DNA of 64,000 nt, taken from positions 186,001 to 250,000 of the forward strand of contig JAIVFJ010000023.1 of the NCBI GenBank assembly GCA_025765615.1. The letters are read 5' to 3'. The position numbers and the translations under genes are program-made. The first letter of the stretch is position 1, and the number at the start of each line of letters is the position of its first letter. This document shows positions 12,346 to 25,071 of this stretch, piece after piece. This DNA comes from Zopfochytrium polystomum (lineage: Eukaryota > Chytridiomycota > Chytridiomycetes > Chytridiales > Chytridiaceae). The notes beneath the pieces were generated by a model. That model ran no database searches. It worked only from the letters and a program-made list of their open reading frames with translations, and was not told the origin of the DNA.

Positions 12346-12552
12346 ACAGCCAACACAGAAAAGCAGTGAGCTCCTTCCTTTTCCAATTTTTCCGCCGATT
12401 CCGCCGATTTTCCGATTTTCCGCCGAGTTTTGATTGGGCATCAAAGACAAAAAGTTAAACCCCCCCCACTCCACTAATTGCAATTTGGAAAACAGTTTAG
12501 CCGCAAATGCTTGTTGTCTTTAGTAGATTGATAAATAGAGAGGATCGGTGGT

Positions 12553-12992
12553 CATTGAGGTGGTTGGTGGAGCACTGCACTCAATGGGTTCAGAGAAATA
12601 TAGAACCAGGGCAGCTCACAGCTGCCCCAGGTTAGCTGACTTTTGTCTGTGGGTGCAACACCCTTTGTCTGCTGTGCAGAGACCTCTGTCCAGGCCTCTG
12701 GACACACACTGGTTGATTTGAAATGCTCCTGATGATTTCAAATCATCTTTCCTCTGTGGGAAGACTGGTCACTGCACACAGACCTCTGGACAGACCTTGG
12801 TTGATTTGAAATGCTCCTGAAGATTTCAAATTTTCCCTCTCTGTGGGGAGACCAGTTGCTTGCACACTGGGCTCCACACAGAGCTTGGTTTATTTGAAAT
12901 GCTCTGAATGTTGCAAATCACTCCCCTCTGTGGGAAGGGGTTACAACATCCCCCAGAGCAAAGTCCTGTCAGAAGCAGTTTGGACCACGTCT
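12553..12992. repeat. LTR-like repeat with three 88-bp palindromic units; inverted partner at 27747-28117
   Basis: Three units start at 12715, 12803 and 12891, exactly 88 bp apart. Each holds an imperfect palindrome of the form GATTTGAAATGCTCCTGATG plus the complementary ATTTCAAATC. The right side contains TTACAACA followed by TCCCCCAGAGC. The reverse complement of the whole block recurs at 27747-28117. It lies next to a plus-strand Copia fragment and could be its 5' LTR; that assignment is an inference. Confidence 0.6.
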
Positions 12993-13059
12993 TCGCCCAC
13001 CACAGTAATGATAACATCTACCTGGTGGGCTTCCCCAGTTTGGCGGTGCACACTGCACC

Positions 13060-13945
13060 AGACAAGGCGAGCAGCGGAAGAGACACTCCGATGAGCCAGG
13101 GGGACGCCTCAGGTAAATCGGATCTGCCGGCGGCAGCTGCGCATACTGTGCCTCCATCTTTAGGTAACACTGACTCGTCTTCACCCCAACAGGCCATTGA
13201 GGCATTCAAAGTTCTTCACAAGAAATTTGGACATATCTCTTTGACTTTGTTGAAAAAGACGTGGGAAAATTTCAATAAAGATGGAAAATCATTTTCTGAC
13301 ATGACCACAAGCACACCCTCCGTGACATGTGACCTTAGGAAAATGAGGGCCAGACTCATTTTCTCAACTGATAGGCCAAACACCCAGCTCCTGGGTTGTT
13401 TACACACTGATGCTGTTCCCCTGCCCGCACAAGGAAGGCACGGTGAAAAACAGTGGCAATTAGAAGTCCAGTGTTGATCACATCCACACTTTGGCTGCCT
13501 GGTAATCCAATACATTCCAAAGGAGAAGCGTTCACAATGCCATCCCCTGAAAAAGGTGCCCCTGGGATCTTCTTTGGATACAAAGACCATCTCAGAACAC
13601 TTCCATATCTCGTTGCATGAGAACATATTTCCCAGTCTGACTAAGAATTGGAAACGGTTCTTGCCTCAGGCACCACCTGCAGAGACTGGAGCACCTCCAT
13701 CCCACCCTCGCACTAAGGACGCTCCTTCACCTTCCTCAAACAATCCCGCCTTGGATAACCATGCCGAAATTGAGGGGGGCCAGGCAGAGCTGCAGGAGCC
13801 CCATGAGGACCAGGATACGGAGGATGAATCAGATGCACCTGAAGATGACTCCTCAACTGTGGAAGCGAACAAAGCATATATTGATCTCAGACCAGGAATG
13901 ATGTATGATGCCTCGGACTCAGAACCTGATGATGACACATACTAA
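13060..13945 (+). pseudogene. Copia-type pol remnant (GAG-pre-integrase plus integrase tail)
   Basis: 13163-13477 reads FKVLHKKFGHISLTLLKKTW and LLGCLHTDAVPLP, the LHxxxGH and hTD features of the GAG-pre-integrase domain. The zinc-finger cysteines are partly lost. Another frame near 13535 reads APGIFFGYKDHLRTLPYLV, the segment that follows the Copia integrase core. The core itself (D,D35E) is missing between them, and stops and frameshifts break the frame. The tail at 13556-13945 is acidic and ends SDSEPDDDTY. A dead, internally deleted plus-strand retroelement. Confidence 0.65.
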
Positions 13946-13961
13946 TTCCAAGGAAAGCGTC

Positions 13962-15792
13962 GTGTAAACCGTCTACTCTGAGCGAGTGAGTGGAAGGAGT
14001 GAATGAAGTGGAGATGTGTGTTTGTGGGTGGTCCTTCTCCCCAACTTGGAGAGAAAGAGAAAAAAAACTCTATTATGAATTATTGATACATGATGATGAT
14101 ATGCACGCTGTAATAGTTGCTAGGCAAGCGTGACTTGCACAGGGTAAAAACCTCTCCTATATTATCTGCTTGAGCAGAGGAGGAGGAAACTTGTTTACAC
14201 TGGGTTTCTGTTCCACTTAATACTTGGAGTATTTGTCATCAGCGCAAGCCAGTGCCCAGGTCTGCATTGGCGGTGGCTTGCTCTCCCATGGGCATTGTGA
14301 GAACGATAACTGACAATCACAATAGGTTCAGGTCTGTCTTGTGCCTCTTGCTGCTAACGAGTCAGTTCTGCCTAACACCCCCCACACGATGGCCATGGGT
14401 GTAGCACCTGTTATGCAAAGCGTGCGTAAGAATCTGAGGCTTTGACTGAAAGGGTGTTTGAAAGGTCGGAGCAGGTCGGAGGCCAAGTAGTGAGGTCAGT
14501 TGCTGGTGCTGAGACGTTGAGAGTGGTTTTGTGAGAATGTCTGCGATCTGGTCGCTGGTTGGTACGTAGTGCACAGTGATCTCTCCAGTGGCTATGCCTT
14601 GTCAGAGGAAATGAGCACATATGTCAATGTGTTTTGTGCGAGTATGTGTGAGAGGGTTGAGTGCAAGTGCAATTGCAGATTGATTGCCCCCCTGGAAGCC
14701 TGGTGCAGTTGCTGGTGAGTATGAGTGGAGGGAGCACTGTCAGGAGGAGAGTTGGATTATCAACAGTAAGAGTCAAGTGGTGGCTCGAAAAAGAGTTTAG
14801 GTTGGACGACTTTGCATTGCGCATAGTGATGTTCCTGTTGCAGGAGAAACCAGTTGCTGGAAAATTTGGAGGAGTTGCTAGATAGTGCAGCAGTGACATA
14901 GTGACTTTAGGAGTTGTTTGATGCTGTACTTGATGGAAAATGGTCCAGGATAGAAGATGTGTGTTGCACAAACGCTTGTTGCAAGCAGATTGATGGACGA
15001 AAAATTCGAAAATCAGAATAGCAGGTTGGCACCGTTAAGGAAAGACTGTGGGCTGAATTTCAGACTGAAAATCAAAGTTTTGGGGGTAATGTGCTTGAGG
15101 GAGTGTAGTAGAGCGAGATGGAGGGAGCTTTGAGCAATCTGGTGTGCAGCTTGGTTGACTTGTCACACAAGAAAGGACAAAATGGTGGTTGGAGGCAGTG
15201 GTAGTTCGACTTTTGGGCCCCCCTTATCGAAATCTCTTGTACTCCTACTGTAGGCATCATAGCAGGGCGTGTTAGGTCAGAAGCAGGCAAATACAGCTGT
15301 GTAAGGGCGTTCTCTGATTGCTTCTCCCTGTCGAGACGATGTCGTGCAAAGTTGATGAAGCGTTTTCAACTTCAGCATCCAATCAAATTCCATAGAGACA
15401 ACGTAGAGAGCTGCGTGATAGCTTGTAAGAGAAGAATCAGAGCTTTCAAATGCATTATTGCAAGCCCATATTGAATGACGGAGTCGGCCAGGAGAGGGTG
15501 TTGAAAATTTTTGGGCCTCCCAAACGAAGTGGTTTCTAAAGTTGAGCTATGCTGATTCTGTTTGTTGGAGGTGGTAGAGAGTGTTTTTCTGAGCTAGAAT
15601 CTGCAGTTGATGCAGCCAGATAGCTGGTACGCTGTTGTGCACGCTTGCCGAGCAACTATCATCATTATGTATCAATAAATCATAACAGAGTTTTTCTTGT
15701 TCTCTCCAAGTTGGGGAGAAGGACCACCCACAAACACACATCTCCACTTCATTCACTCCTTCCACTCACTCACTCAGAGTAGACGGTTTACA
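13962..15792 (-). mobile_element. Copia retroelement copy A, internally deleted, minus orientation
   Basis: Left part 13962-14377 matches part of the 3' LTR of copy B (21726-22138). The pol end at 14362-14690 gives TSDQIADILTKPLS, the Copia RNase H tail. At 14687-14692 (a C run) the sequence jumps to the gag-proximal region, matching copy B from 26928 on, so integrase, reverse transcriptase and most of RNase H are absent. Beyond about 15050 it diverges from copy B. At 15299-15639 it resumes LTR sequence in minus orientation, and 15640-15792 is an LTR segment in inverted orientation. It cannot transpose by itself. Confidence 0.75.
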
Positions 15793-15793
15793 G

Positions 15794-16330
15794 GTTTCAT
15801 GAATGTTTTTCAGAGCAGGATGAATCCAACAGGGCAGGGAAAATGTTTGGTGGAAAATTCAGAAAATTGGAGTTTGCGATCTGGATGAACATTTTTCTGA
15901 TGCAAACTCTCAAAACTGTGCCAATAGATCAAGATCATTTGAATCCCTCAATCTTCTTCTGCTGAGGTGTGGCGCTTCCCCACTTTGGTAACGCAGTTTC
16001 AAACTATTACCCATCAAGCACACTGAATTTCAGGAAGAAACCTTCACTGGCGGGTTGGACAGTCGAAAAAATATTGGCACAGTTTTGTGATCCAGTGTCT
16101 CCTGACATGTCGCCAAGAGGTTGGATGTGCGGGGGGTGGGAGCGGAGTCTGAAATCGCCCATCGAATTGTCTTGCTCGAACGAATAAATACAGGCTCTCG
16201 TCCAGCAACTGCAAAGAAATTCGGCACCCAAACACAATCGTTGACGACCTCTCCTAAACGTCCAAACAAACACATCCCTCCCCAATTCAACCAAGAGCGT
16301 TCGTAGCCTCCGCACCAGCTTCCACAAGAA
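15794..16330. other. Region between Copia A and the membrane-protein gene, no gene seen
   Basis: No family signature in any frame. The last 100-150 bp probably hold the promoter and leader of the gene starting at 16331. Confidence 0.5.
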
Positions 16331-17551
16331 ATGCTTTCGGCTGCACCCCTTGTTCTCCTCACTGCTCTCGGTGTGACGGCCCTTGGTGAGTGATCTACAA
16401 AAAAGACTGCAAGGAACAACATGGAAAAGACATTGACCACCTTTACTTTTCTAACAAACAGCAGCGTCCCCATCGGGATACGACGTTGCTGCTGGCGCAA
16501 AGGTGTCAGCATCCTCCGTTAACTTCAAAGACACATGTGCTACTGTGGACTGTGGCCCTGGACAAGTTCTGAACAACAATGGCCTGGGCGGCGACATTGC
16601 TAACCCGGCTCAATGGGTCTCAGCATACGGGTCGTGCGGTCCCCTGCGCAACGAGACTTTGACCGTTGACTGGTCCGGCAAGTACGGCACTCAGTTGCTG
16701 TCTGAAGTGCGCTTCCGTTTCGGCAACGGCGAAGGTTGGTTCACTTTAATCTACTCGTCGAAATCTTCGAATTCCGATCATTTACTCGTGTAATCATTCA
16801 TCATGGAACTCTTTTTTTTCACAATAGCCCAGGGGGTAACCCTCGTTCTGTTCTCCGCCATCCCAATGAACGTACCTATTCCCACTGCGGTTACATACGA
16901 GAATGACGCCAACTGGATGGCCTACGTTTTTACGGAAGCTGTCACAGCATCGGGCATGGTCTTGACTTTCTCTGGCCTCCGATCTCTATCGTCAGAAGCC
17001 GACATGTGCTTTGTATCAGTCGTTGACGTTCAGGCTTGGACTGGTAGGTCAAGAAAAATAGCTGAAGAAAATTATATTATTGAGATCTGCCTCGCTTGCA
17101 CCTCACATCTAAATCAATCTGTACGAACGCATCAGGCAACTCACCCGACTCTCTCACAATCCCTTCGGCCCCCCCACGAGGCCCATCCGGAGGAACTATT
17201 GCAGGCATCATCATCGCCCTGCTTCTCATTATCGCCGTCGGCGCCCTGGTCTTCTGGTTCCTCCGTACTCGCCGGGCGAATCTCATCAAGTCCCGCATCG
17301 CCCGCGAGGCCAAACTGCGTCGCCGCCAGACTGCGGATGCCCTCGGCGAGTCTCAACGTGAAGGGGCCGGGGCATCGCCCTCTTCAACTGGGGCCTCCCG
17401 CTTTGTACCTCTTGACGATGATTCTTCCGCCTTGAACCTGGAGACTGTGGCGACCTCCCCGAGGGCTAAGCCTCTTTCTCCGCGCACGGTCAACTATCTC
17501 GAGGCGCAGGCCAGGGACGACATGGAGAGGTTGACCAGTGCAGCGGCCTAA
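16331..17551 (+). CDS. Putative type I membrane protein with a beta-sandwich-like ectodomain, uncharacterised
   Basis: Not recognised as a named family. Four exons: 16331-16385, 16462-16734, 16828-17043 and 17136-17551. Residues 1-19 are a signal peptide (MLSAAPLVLLTALGVTAL). The ectodomain has paired cysteines (FKDTCATVDCGPGQVLNNN, YGSCGPLRNETL) and WVSAYGSCG and SEVRFRFGNGE segments that recall galactose-binding or discoidin-like sandwiches; this resemblance is weak. A Pro/Gly-rich stalk leads into one TM helix (TIAGIIIALLLIIAVGALVF), a basic stop-transfer (RTRRANLIKSRIAREAKLRR) and a cytosolic tail of about 90 residues rich in Ser/Pro. The layout suggests a surface receptor or wall sensor; that role is inference. 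Confidence 0.75.
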
Positions 17552-17948
17552 ATAGTTATAATGGCCCTTTCTTCCTTTATGATTGTAATTGGACTGGCTA
17601 CATTACTTTACTCCGAACTATTTATTCGTATTTGCCCTCCTGTTTTCTTTTACCTTCGTGCACTCAAAAGGATACTTTGACTGTAGAGTTTTGAAAAGAT
17701 GTGTTTTTGCTTGTGGTTGCTTCTGCCAGAGAGGGCATTTACGGGTGGAAGACGTCATTGCATTGGTTTATTATCAGTCGCTCGCAAAGGCTCTTTCGTC
17801 CCTGCCCCTCGCTGATAAGCGTCGGACTTTTTTGCCTTCTCTTCCTCTCTGTTGATCTTTCGAATCTTTCAATACACTGACCCCATACAGTGCAGAGAAG
17901 TTGTAGTCTCTTTTCAGGGCCAGCATTTTTTTTTCACATCTTCCCAAA

Positions 17949-20836
<2,888 letters not shown>

Positions 20837-21372
20837 GTGTTTTGAATCTGGTCTTGCCAACCGGGTTGCGATGCCATTGAGTAACGACCAGTAAAACAGT
20901 AAATAACGCAAAAAAAGTTTTTCAGATTTGAAAAAATGTGAGTGGTTGCTCTCCTTGGTGGGTCCTTTTACCCATTCCTCGCGCTCGCAGCGGGAAGAGG
21001 CGTCTTGCCAAGCTGTGCAAGGGACTCTGCACAGCTCCTTTTGACTTGATTGCTTTTGCTTGAAAACCACTCATCGCCTTCATCTTTTGTTTCTCTTTCC
21101 ATTTGCGCTGTTCAATATTTTAAAAACCCCGTTTTTTCTTTTTTTTGTATTTCCCCTTCCGCATCCTATTTTTTTCAAAATCGTTCAACACTTTGTATTT
21201 CCTACTTATCGGCCTTGCTCTCATTCGTTTACCAAATTCTCTCCTCTCACTTCGACAGACACGCACACACTCACACTCACACTCACTCTCAGCCTCTTCA
21301 TCCTGTTTGGTCTGTTGAAGAAATCCAACTCTTCTGTTGCTTCCTTCTTCTCACTATCATCACAGACAACCA
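20837..21372. other. Intergenic, no gene seen
   Basis: Pyrimidine-rich on the plus strand with a CACACTCACACTCACTCTC stretch near 21268. It runs up to the left end of Copia B's LTR. The open frames look like compositional artefacts. Confidence 0.55.
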
Positions 21373-22138
21373 TGTGCAGGAAGGGGAAGGAACATCTCTG
21401 ATCGCTTCTCCCTGTTCAGACGATGTCAAGCAAAGTTGAGGAGCATTTTCAACTTTGGACGCAGGTCAAATTCCGTAGGGACAACGTAGAAAGCTCTGTG
21501 ATAGCTTGTTGGAAAGAGGAGATTCAGGGCTTTTGAGTGCACAGTAGCAAGCCTGGATTGAATGACAGAGTAGGCTGGGAGAGGGTGTCGAAAATTTTGG
21601 GTCTCCCAAACAAAATGGTTTTTAAAGTCGAGCTATGCTGATTCTGTTTGTTGGAGGTGGTAGAGAGTGGTGTTCTGAGCTAGAATCTGCGGTTGATGCA
21701 GCCAGATAGCTGGCATGCTGTTGTGTAAACAGTCTACTCTGAGCGAGTGAGTGGAAGGAGTGAATGAAGTGGAGATGTGTGTTTGTGGGTGGTCCTTCTC
21801 CCCAACTTGGAGAGAAAGAGAAAAAAAACTCTATTATGAATTATTGATACATGATGATGATATGCACGCTGTAATAGTTGCTAGGCAAGCGTGACTTGCA
21901 CAGGGTAAAAACCTCTCCTATATTATCTGCTTGAGCAGAGGAGGAGGAAACTTGTTTACACTGGGTTTCTGTTCCACTTAATACTTGGAGTATTTGTCAT
22001 CAGCGCAAGCCAGTGCCCAGGTCTGCATTGGCGGTGGCTTGCTCTCCCATGGGCATTGTGAGAACGATAACTGACAATCACAATAGGTTCAGGTCTGTCT
22101 TGTGCCTCTTGCTGCTAACGAGTCAGTTCTGCCTAACA
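21373..22138 (-). repeat. 3' LTR of Copia B
   Basis: On the minus strand it begins TGTTAGGCAGAACTGACTCG at 22138, directly after a purine tract (GTGTGGGGGG), and ends CTTCCTGCACA at 21373: TG...CA termini, 766 bp. The pol stop codon (TGA, 22123-22125) lies inside the LTR. Parts recur in copy A at 13962-14377 and 15299-15639. Confidence 0.7.
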
Positions 22139-22438
22139 CCCCCCACACGATGGCCATGGGTGTAGCACCTGTTATGCAAAGCGTGCGTAAGAATCTGAGG
22201 CTTTGACTGAAAGGGTGTTTGAAAGGTCGGAGCAGGTCGGAGGCCAAGTAGTGAGGTCAGTTGCTGGTGCTGAGACGTTGAGAGTGGTTTTGTGAGAATG
22301 TCTGCGATCTGGTCGCTGGTTGGTATGTGGTGTACAGTGGGGGGAAAAAAGTCTTTGGACACCTTGTCAAAACAGCCTCGTCCTCCTGCCGCCACCACCT
22401 GATCTGCAGCTCCCACCACCATCACAGTCCCCAAGATC

Positions 22439-23514
22439 ATGTCCAAATTCAGCATGGAGAAACAGCATCACACAAAGCACGATGCTGCAACATGCAAGAC
22501 AGTTGTCAACTTGCATGAGAAGGGATGGAGCATTTGCAAGATCAGCGACTTCGTTCCAATCAAGCAATCAAGTGCCCATAGTATCATACAACGTTTTGAC
22601 AAGACAGGAGGCCTGGTGGATCTCCCACGCAGCGGACAGCCAAAAAAGCTCTCAGTCTACGATCTAAGATATCTGGCTCGGGCAACAAAAGGCTCTGCAG
22701 AGAATCGTCGCCGTTCGTTACAGGACATCTCAAACATTGTGAATTCAGCCCGATCTTCTCCAGTTTCAACTAGAACCATTCGGAAGTACTTGCACCAGCT
22801 TGGAATTCACAGCCGTATTTCAAAGAAGAGGCCTTTTTTGTTTCTGAAGCATCGAGCAAGACGCCTGGCATTTGCTTTCAAGCATAAGGACTGGACTGTC
22901 AAAGATTGGGCAAAAGTTATCTGGACTGACGATGCAACTTTCGAAACTGGCAAGCAGGGCAAGGTCCGTGTATGGAGGAGAGCTGGAAAAGTATGATGAA
23001 AGAGTGCTTGCAAGGTTCATGCAAGAGCGGTCAGGAATCTTTCTCTATTTGGGGTTGTTTCATGGGTTCGAACCCAGGATGCTTTTCGTTCATCGATGGC
23101 AGACTCAACTCATCCAAGTATCTTGACATTCTGGATGTGAAGTTTGAGGGTTTTCTGGACTATATGGATATAAAAATGGACTACCAACAGGATGTGACTG
23201 CCAATATCATCCATCAGCAAGACAATGCACCAGCTCACAAAGCAGTGAAAGTGGGACAATGGTTTCAGAAACATGGATTGAAAGTTCTGGACTGGCTTGT
23301 ACAAAGCCTGGATCTAAACCCAATTGAGCATCTCTGGGAACACCTGAAACTAACAGTGCAAAATGATCACCCCTCAGGAATTCCAGCGTTGAAAAAATCA
23401 GTTGCAAGCGCATGGAGCAAAATTTCCCCTTTGTTCCTTCAACGTTTAGTTGAAAGTATGCCAAGGAGAGTCAAGGCTGTTATCAAAAACAAAGGTGGTT
23501 CTACCAAATATTGA
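22439..23514 (+). pseudogene. Tc1-type transposase, one frameshift
   Basis: The first frame (22439-22996) holds the paired helix-turn-helix (GWSICKISDFVPIKQSSAHS) with the GRPK-like SGQPKKL, and the first catalytic Asp in WTDDATF. The second frame (from about 22972 to 23514) carries WGCF, the second Asp in QQDNAPAHKA, and the Glu in LDLNPIEHLW. There are 34 residues between the last Asp and the Glu, so it is DD34E (Tc1 type). The two frames overlap at 22972-22996, consistent with a single frameshift there. All three catalytic residues survive, so inactivation looks recent. Confidence 0.9.
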
Positions 23515-23629
23515 GGTAGCTGCCCCTCACACACATTTTACTTTTCCAACTTTTTTTTTTGGAAAGTGTGAATAAAAGGGTTTGAACTGGTGCCTTTTTT
23601 AATTTTGTCCAAGTGTCTGAAGACTTTCT

Positions 23630-25071
23630 TGTGAGACTACACCGAGGTCTCAGTGATAAAGTCTAGGGATTTTTTTTGCAAAAACAAGCGTACCTGTCAT
23701 AAAACCGCAAGGATCGGGACCCCTATTATTGCTCCCGGTTCTTTAGTTTCCAAGGCGTTATCAAAGTGTATTTGCGGCTAACCTGTCTTTATTATTGGGC
23801 CTGCTTTTACTACTTTCGTCTTAACAGTTTCCATTGCGCCAGGTTTTCTCAACATATTTTCTTTTTCGGCGACTAACAGAGACTGCCTGACTGCCTAGGG
23901 ATGGGGTGCCTGACAGGCTGTACCCCAAGCCCAACTAATTTATTATTTATTTTCGGCACTTGTACATACACGCATAGGGTTGGGGGGGACTTTGAGCATT
24001 TGTGGTGGATGCTCCAAGTCAGGGGGGTTGACTTGTGAATTTTCTCTCTCTCTGTTTTTGGGCCATTTCTCGTTTTCCTTTTTTTTCTTCAATCTGATTT
24101 CTGTCCATTGGCACCAATACAGAGTCCCTTCAAATCCATCTGGTTCGCAAGGTGAGGGTAGTGAGAGATGGTACACACCTGGGTGTGTACATGGTCCCTT
24201 CGTGGGGCTCCTCTTAAGGGGCTGTGGGTGGCCCCACCAGCGACTGTGTGACATTGCTGGCTCTGTGTTGGAGTGAGGATCCCTGGCGCTTGCCCGCTGC
24301 GATGACAGTGGTGGTGGTGGTGACGACGACGGCGTCGTTGTCCCCAACCTTCCCGTCCCCGCAAGGGTGTTGGTGGCTGCGCCCGGTGCAGCCCCTGACA
24401 CCTGAGAGTTCGATCTACAAGCGCCTGCGTCGATCCTATTGCTGTGAGGGTGAGATGTGTGAGTACGACTGCGATGCGATAAAGACCTTTGGTCGAGTGG
24501 TTGTGCCGATGCAGCCCGGCGGGGTGCGTGTACAATTGCAGGTGTTTCCGCGTGCGAGTTCCCTGCTGGCGACCTTCCTACCCCTACATAGTCGACTCCC
24601 TTCTCTCTCTCCCCCCTGTCGCTGGCGACGACGAGGGTTCCTGCAGCACCGTCTGCGACGAGGGGCGCTAGGTCGCGCCCTGTCCGTCCCGTCGCTATTA
24701 ACCGCTCCTGTTGTATTTGAGATTAGGTTCCTGAGATAAAAACCCCTGTTTCCCTCTTCTCTCTCTTTATTCTGCGGTTGTGTTGCGCCCTCGGGAGTGC
24801 CCTTCTGTTTCCCCTCGCATCAGCCCACGGCCACGCGAGTAATCAGTGCTCCAGCACCGATCCTTCAGAGGATTGTCCCTCTGAATGTTCATTCTTTGTG
24901 TTTGAGACCCCTGTTAGACAGACCAGTAGGGATACTTTGTGGACTAGGCAAGTAGTAGGGTTGAAACACCCCCTAGACAACAGCCCAATAAAGTTACTTT
25001 TAGCCTATTATTTGCTTTCCCTCACTCTAGGGCCCAGATCCCAGGGTCAAAGGAGTGAGTATAGTCTCACA
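23630..25071. mobile_element. 1.44 kb LTR-like element nested in the Tc1 right terminus
   Basis: Begins TGTGAGACTACAC and ends TATAGTCTCACA: 10-bp perfect inverted ends of TG...CA type. It is flanked by a 4-bp duplication TTCT (23626-23629 and 25072-25075). Removing it restores a good Tc1 terminal inverted repeat. Inside, a TATA-like GATAAAAACC lies near 24734 and a CAATAAAG signal near 24987, in the right order and spacing for an LTR promoter and poly(A) signal. No convincing protein. A solo LTR is the best reading; a non-autonomous DNA element is the alternative. Confidence 0.6.

Larger units (their letters stand above)
8560..12530. repeat. Degenerate tandem array of three recurring modules separated by GA microsatellites
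   Basis: Seen directly: (1) a GC-rich hairpin-forming module beginning GAGTCAGGGGGCTCC and continuing CCCCCTGAGCCCCC, at about 9507, 10282, 11024 and 11492, with a weaker copy near 9220; (2) a GACAGACAACCCGTTGACT module, usually two to four copies per unit, at about 8980-9110, 9705, 9950, 10430-10550, 11170-11300 and 11655-11765; (3) a module GATTGGGCACCAAAGA followed by ACTCCACTAATTGCAATTAG, at about 10050-10135, 11355-11440 and 12430-12500, with a partial copy near 11790. The order 1-2-3 recurs with intervals of roughly 450-800 bp for module 1. All long open frames here are low-complexity shadows. Confidence 0.8.

Noticed and set aside
24224..24739. 171-aa frame in the 1.44 kb nested element as a coding gene
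   Set aside because: No homology signal, composition typical of noncoding GC-rich DNA, and it spans the presumed promoter of the LTR-like element.
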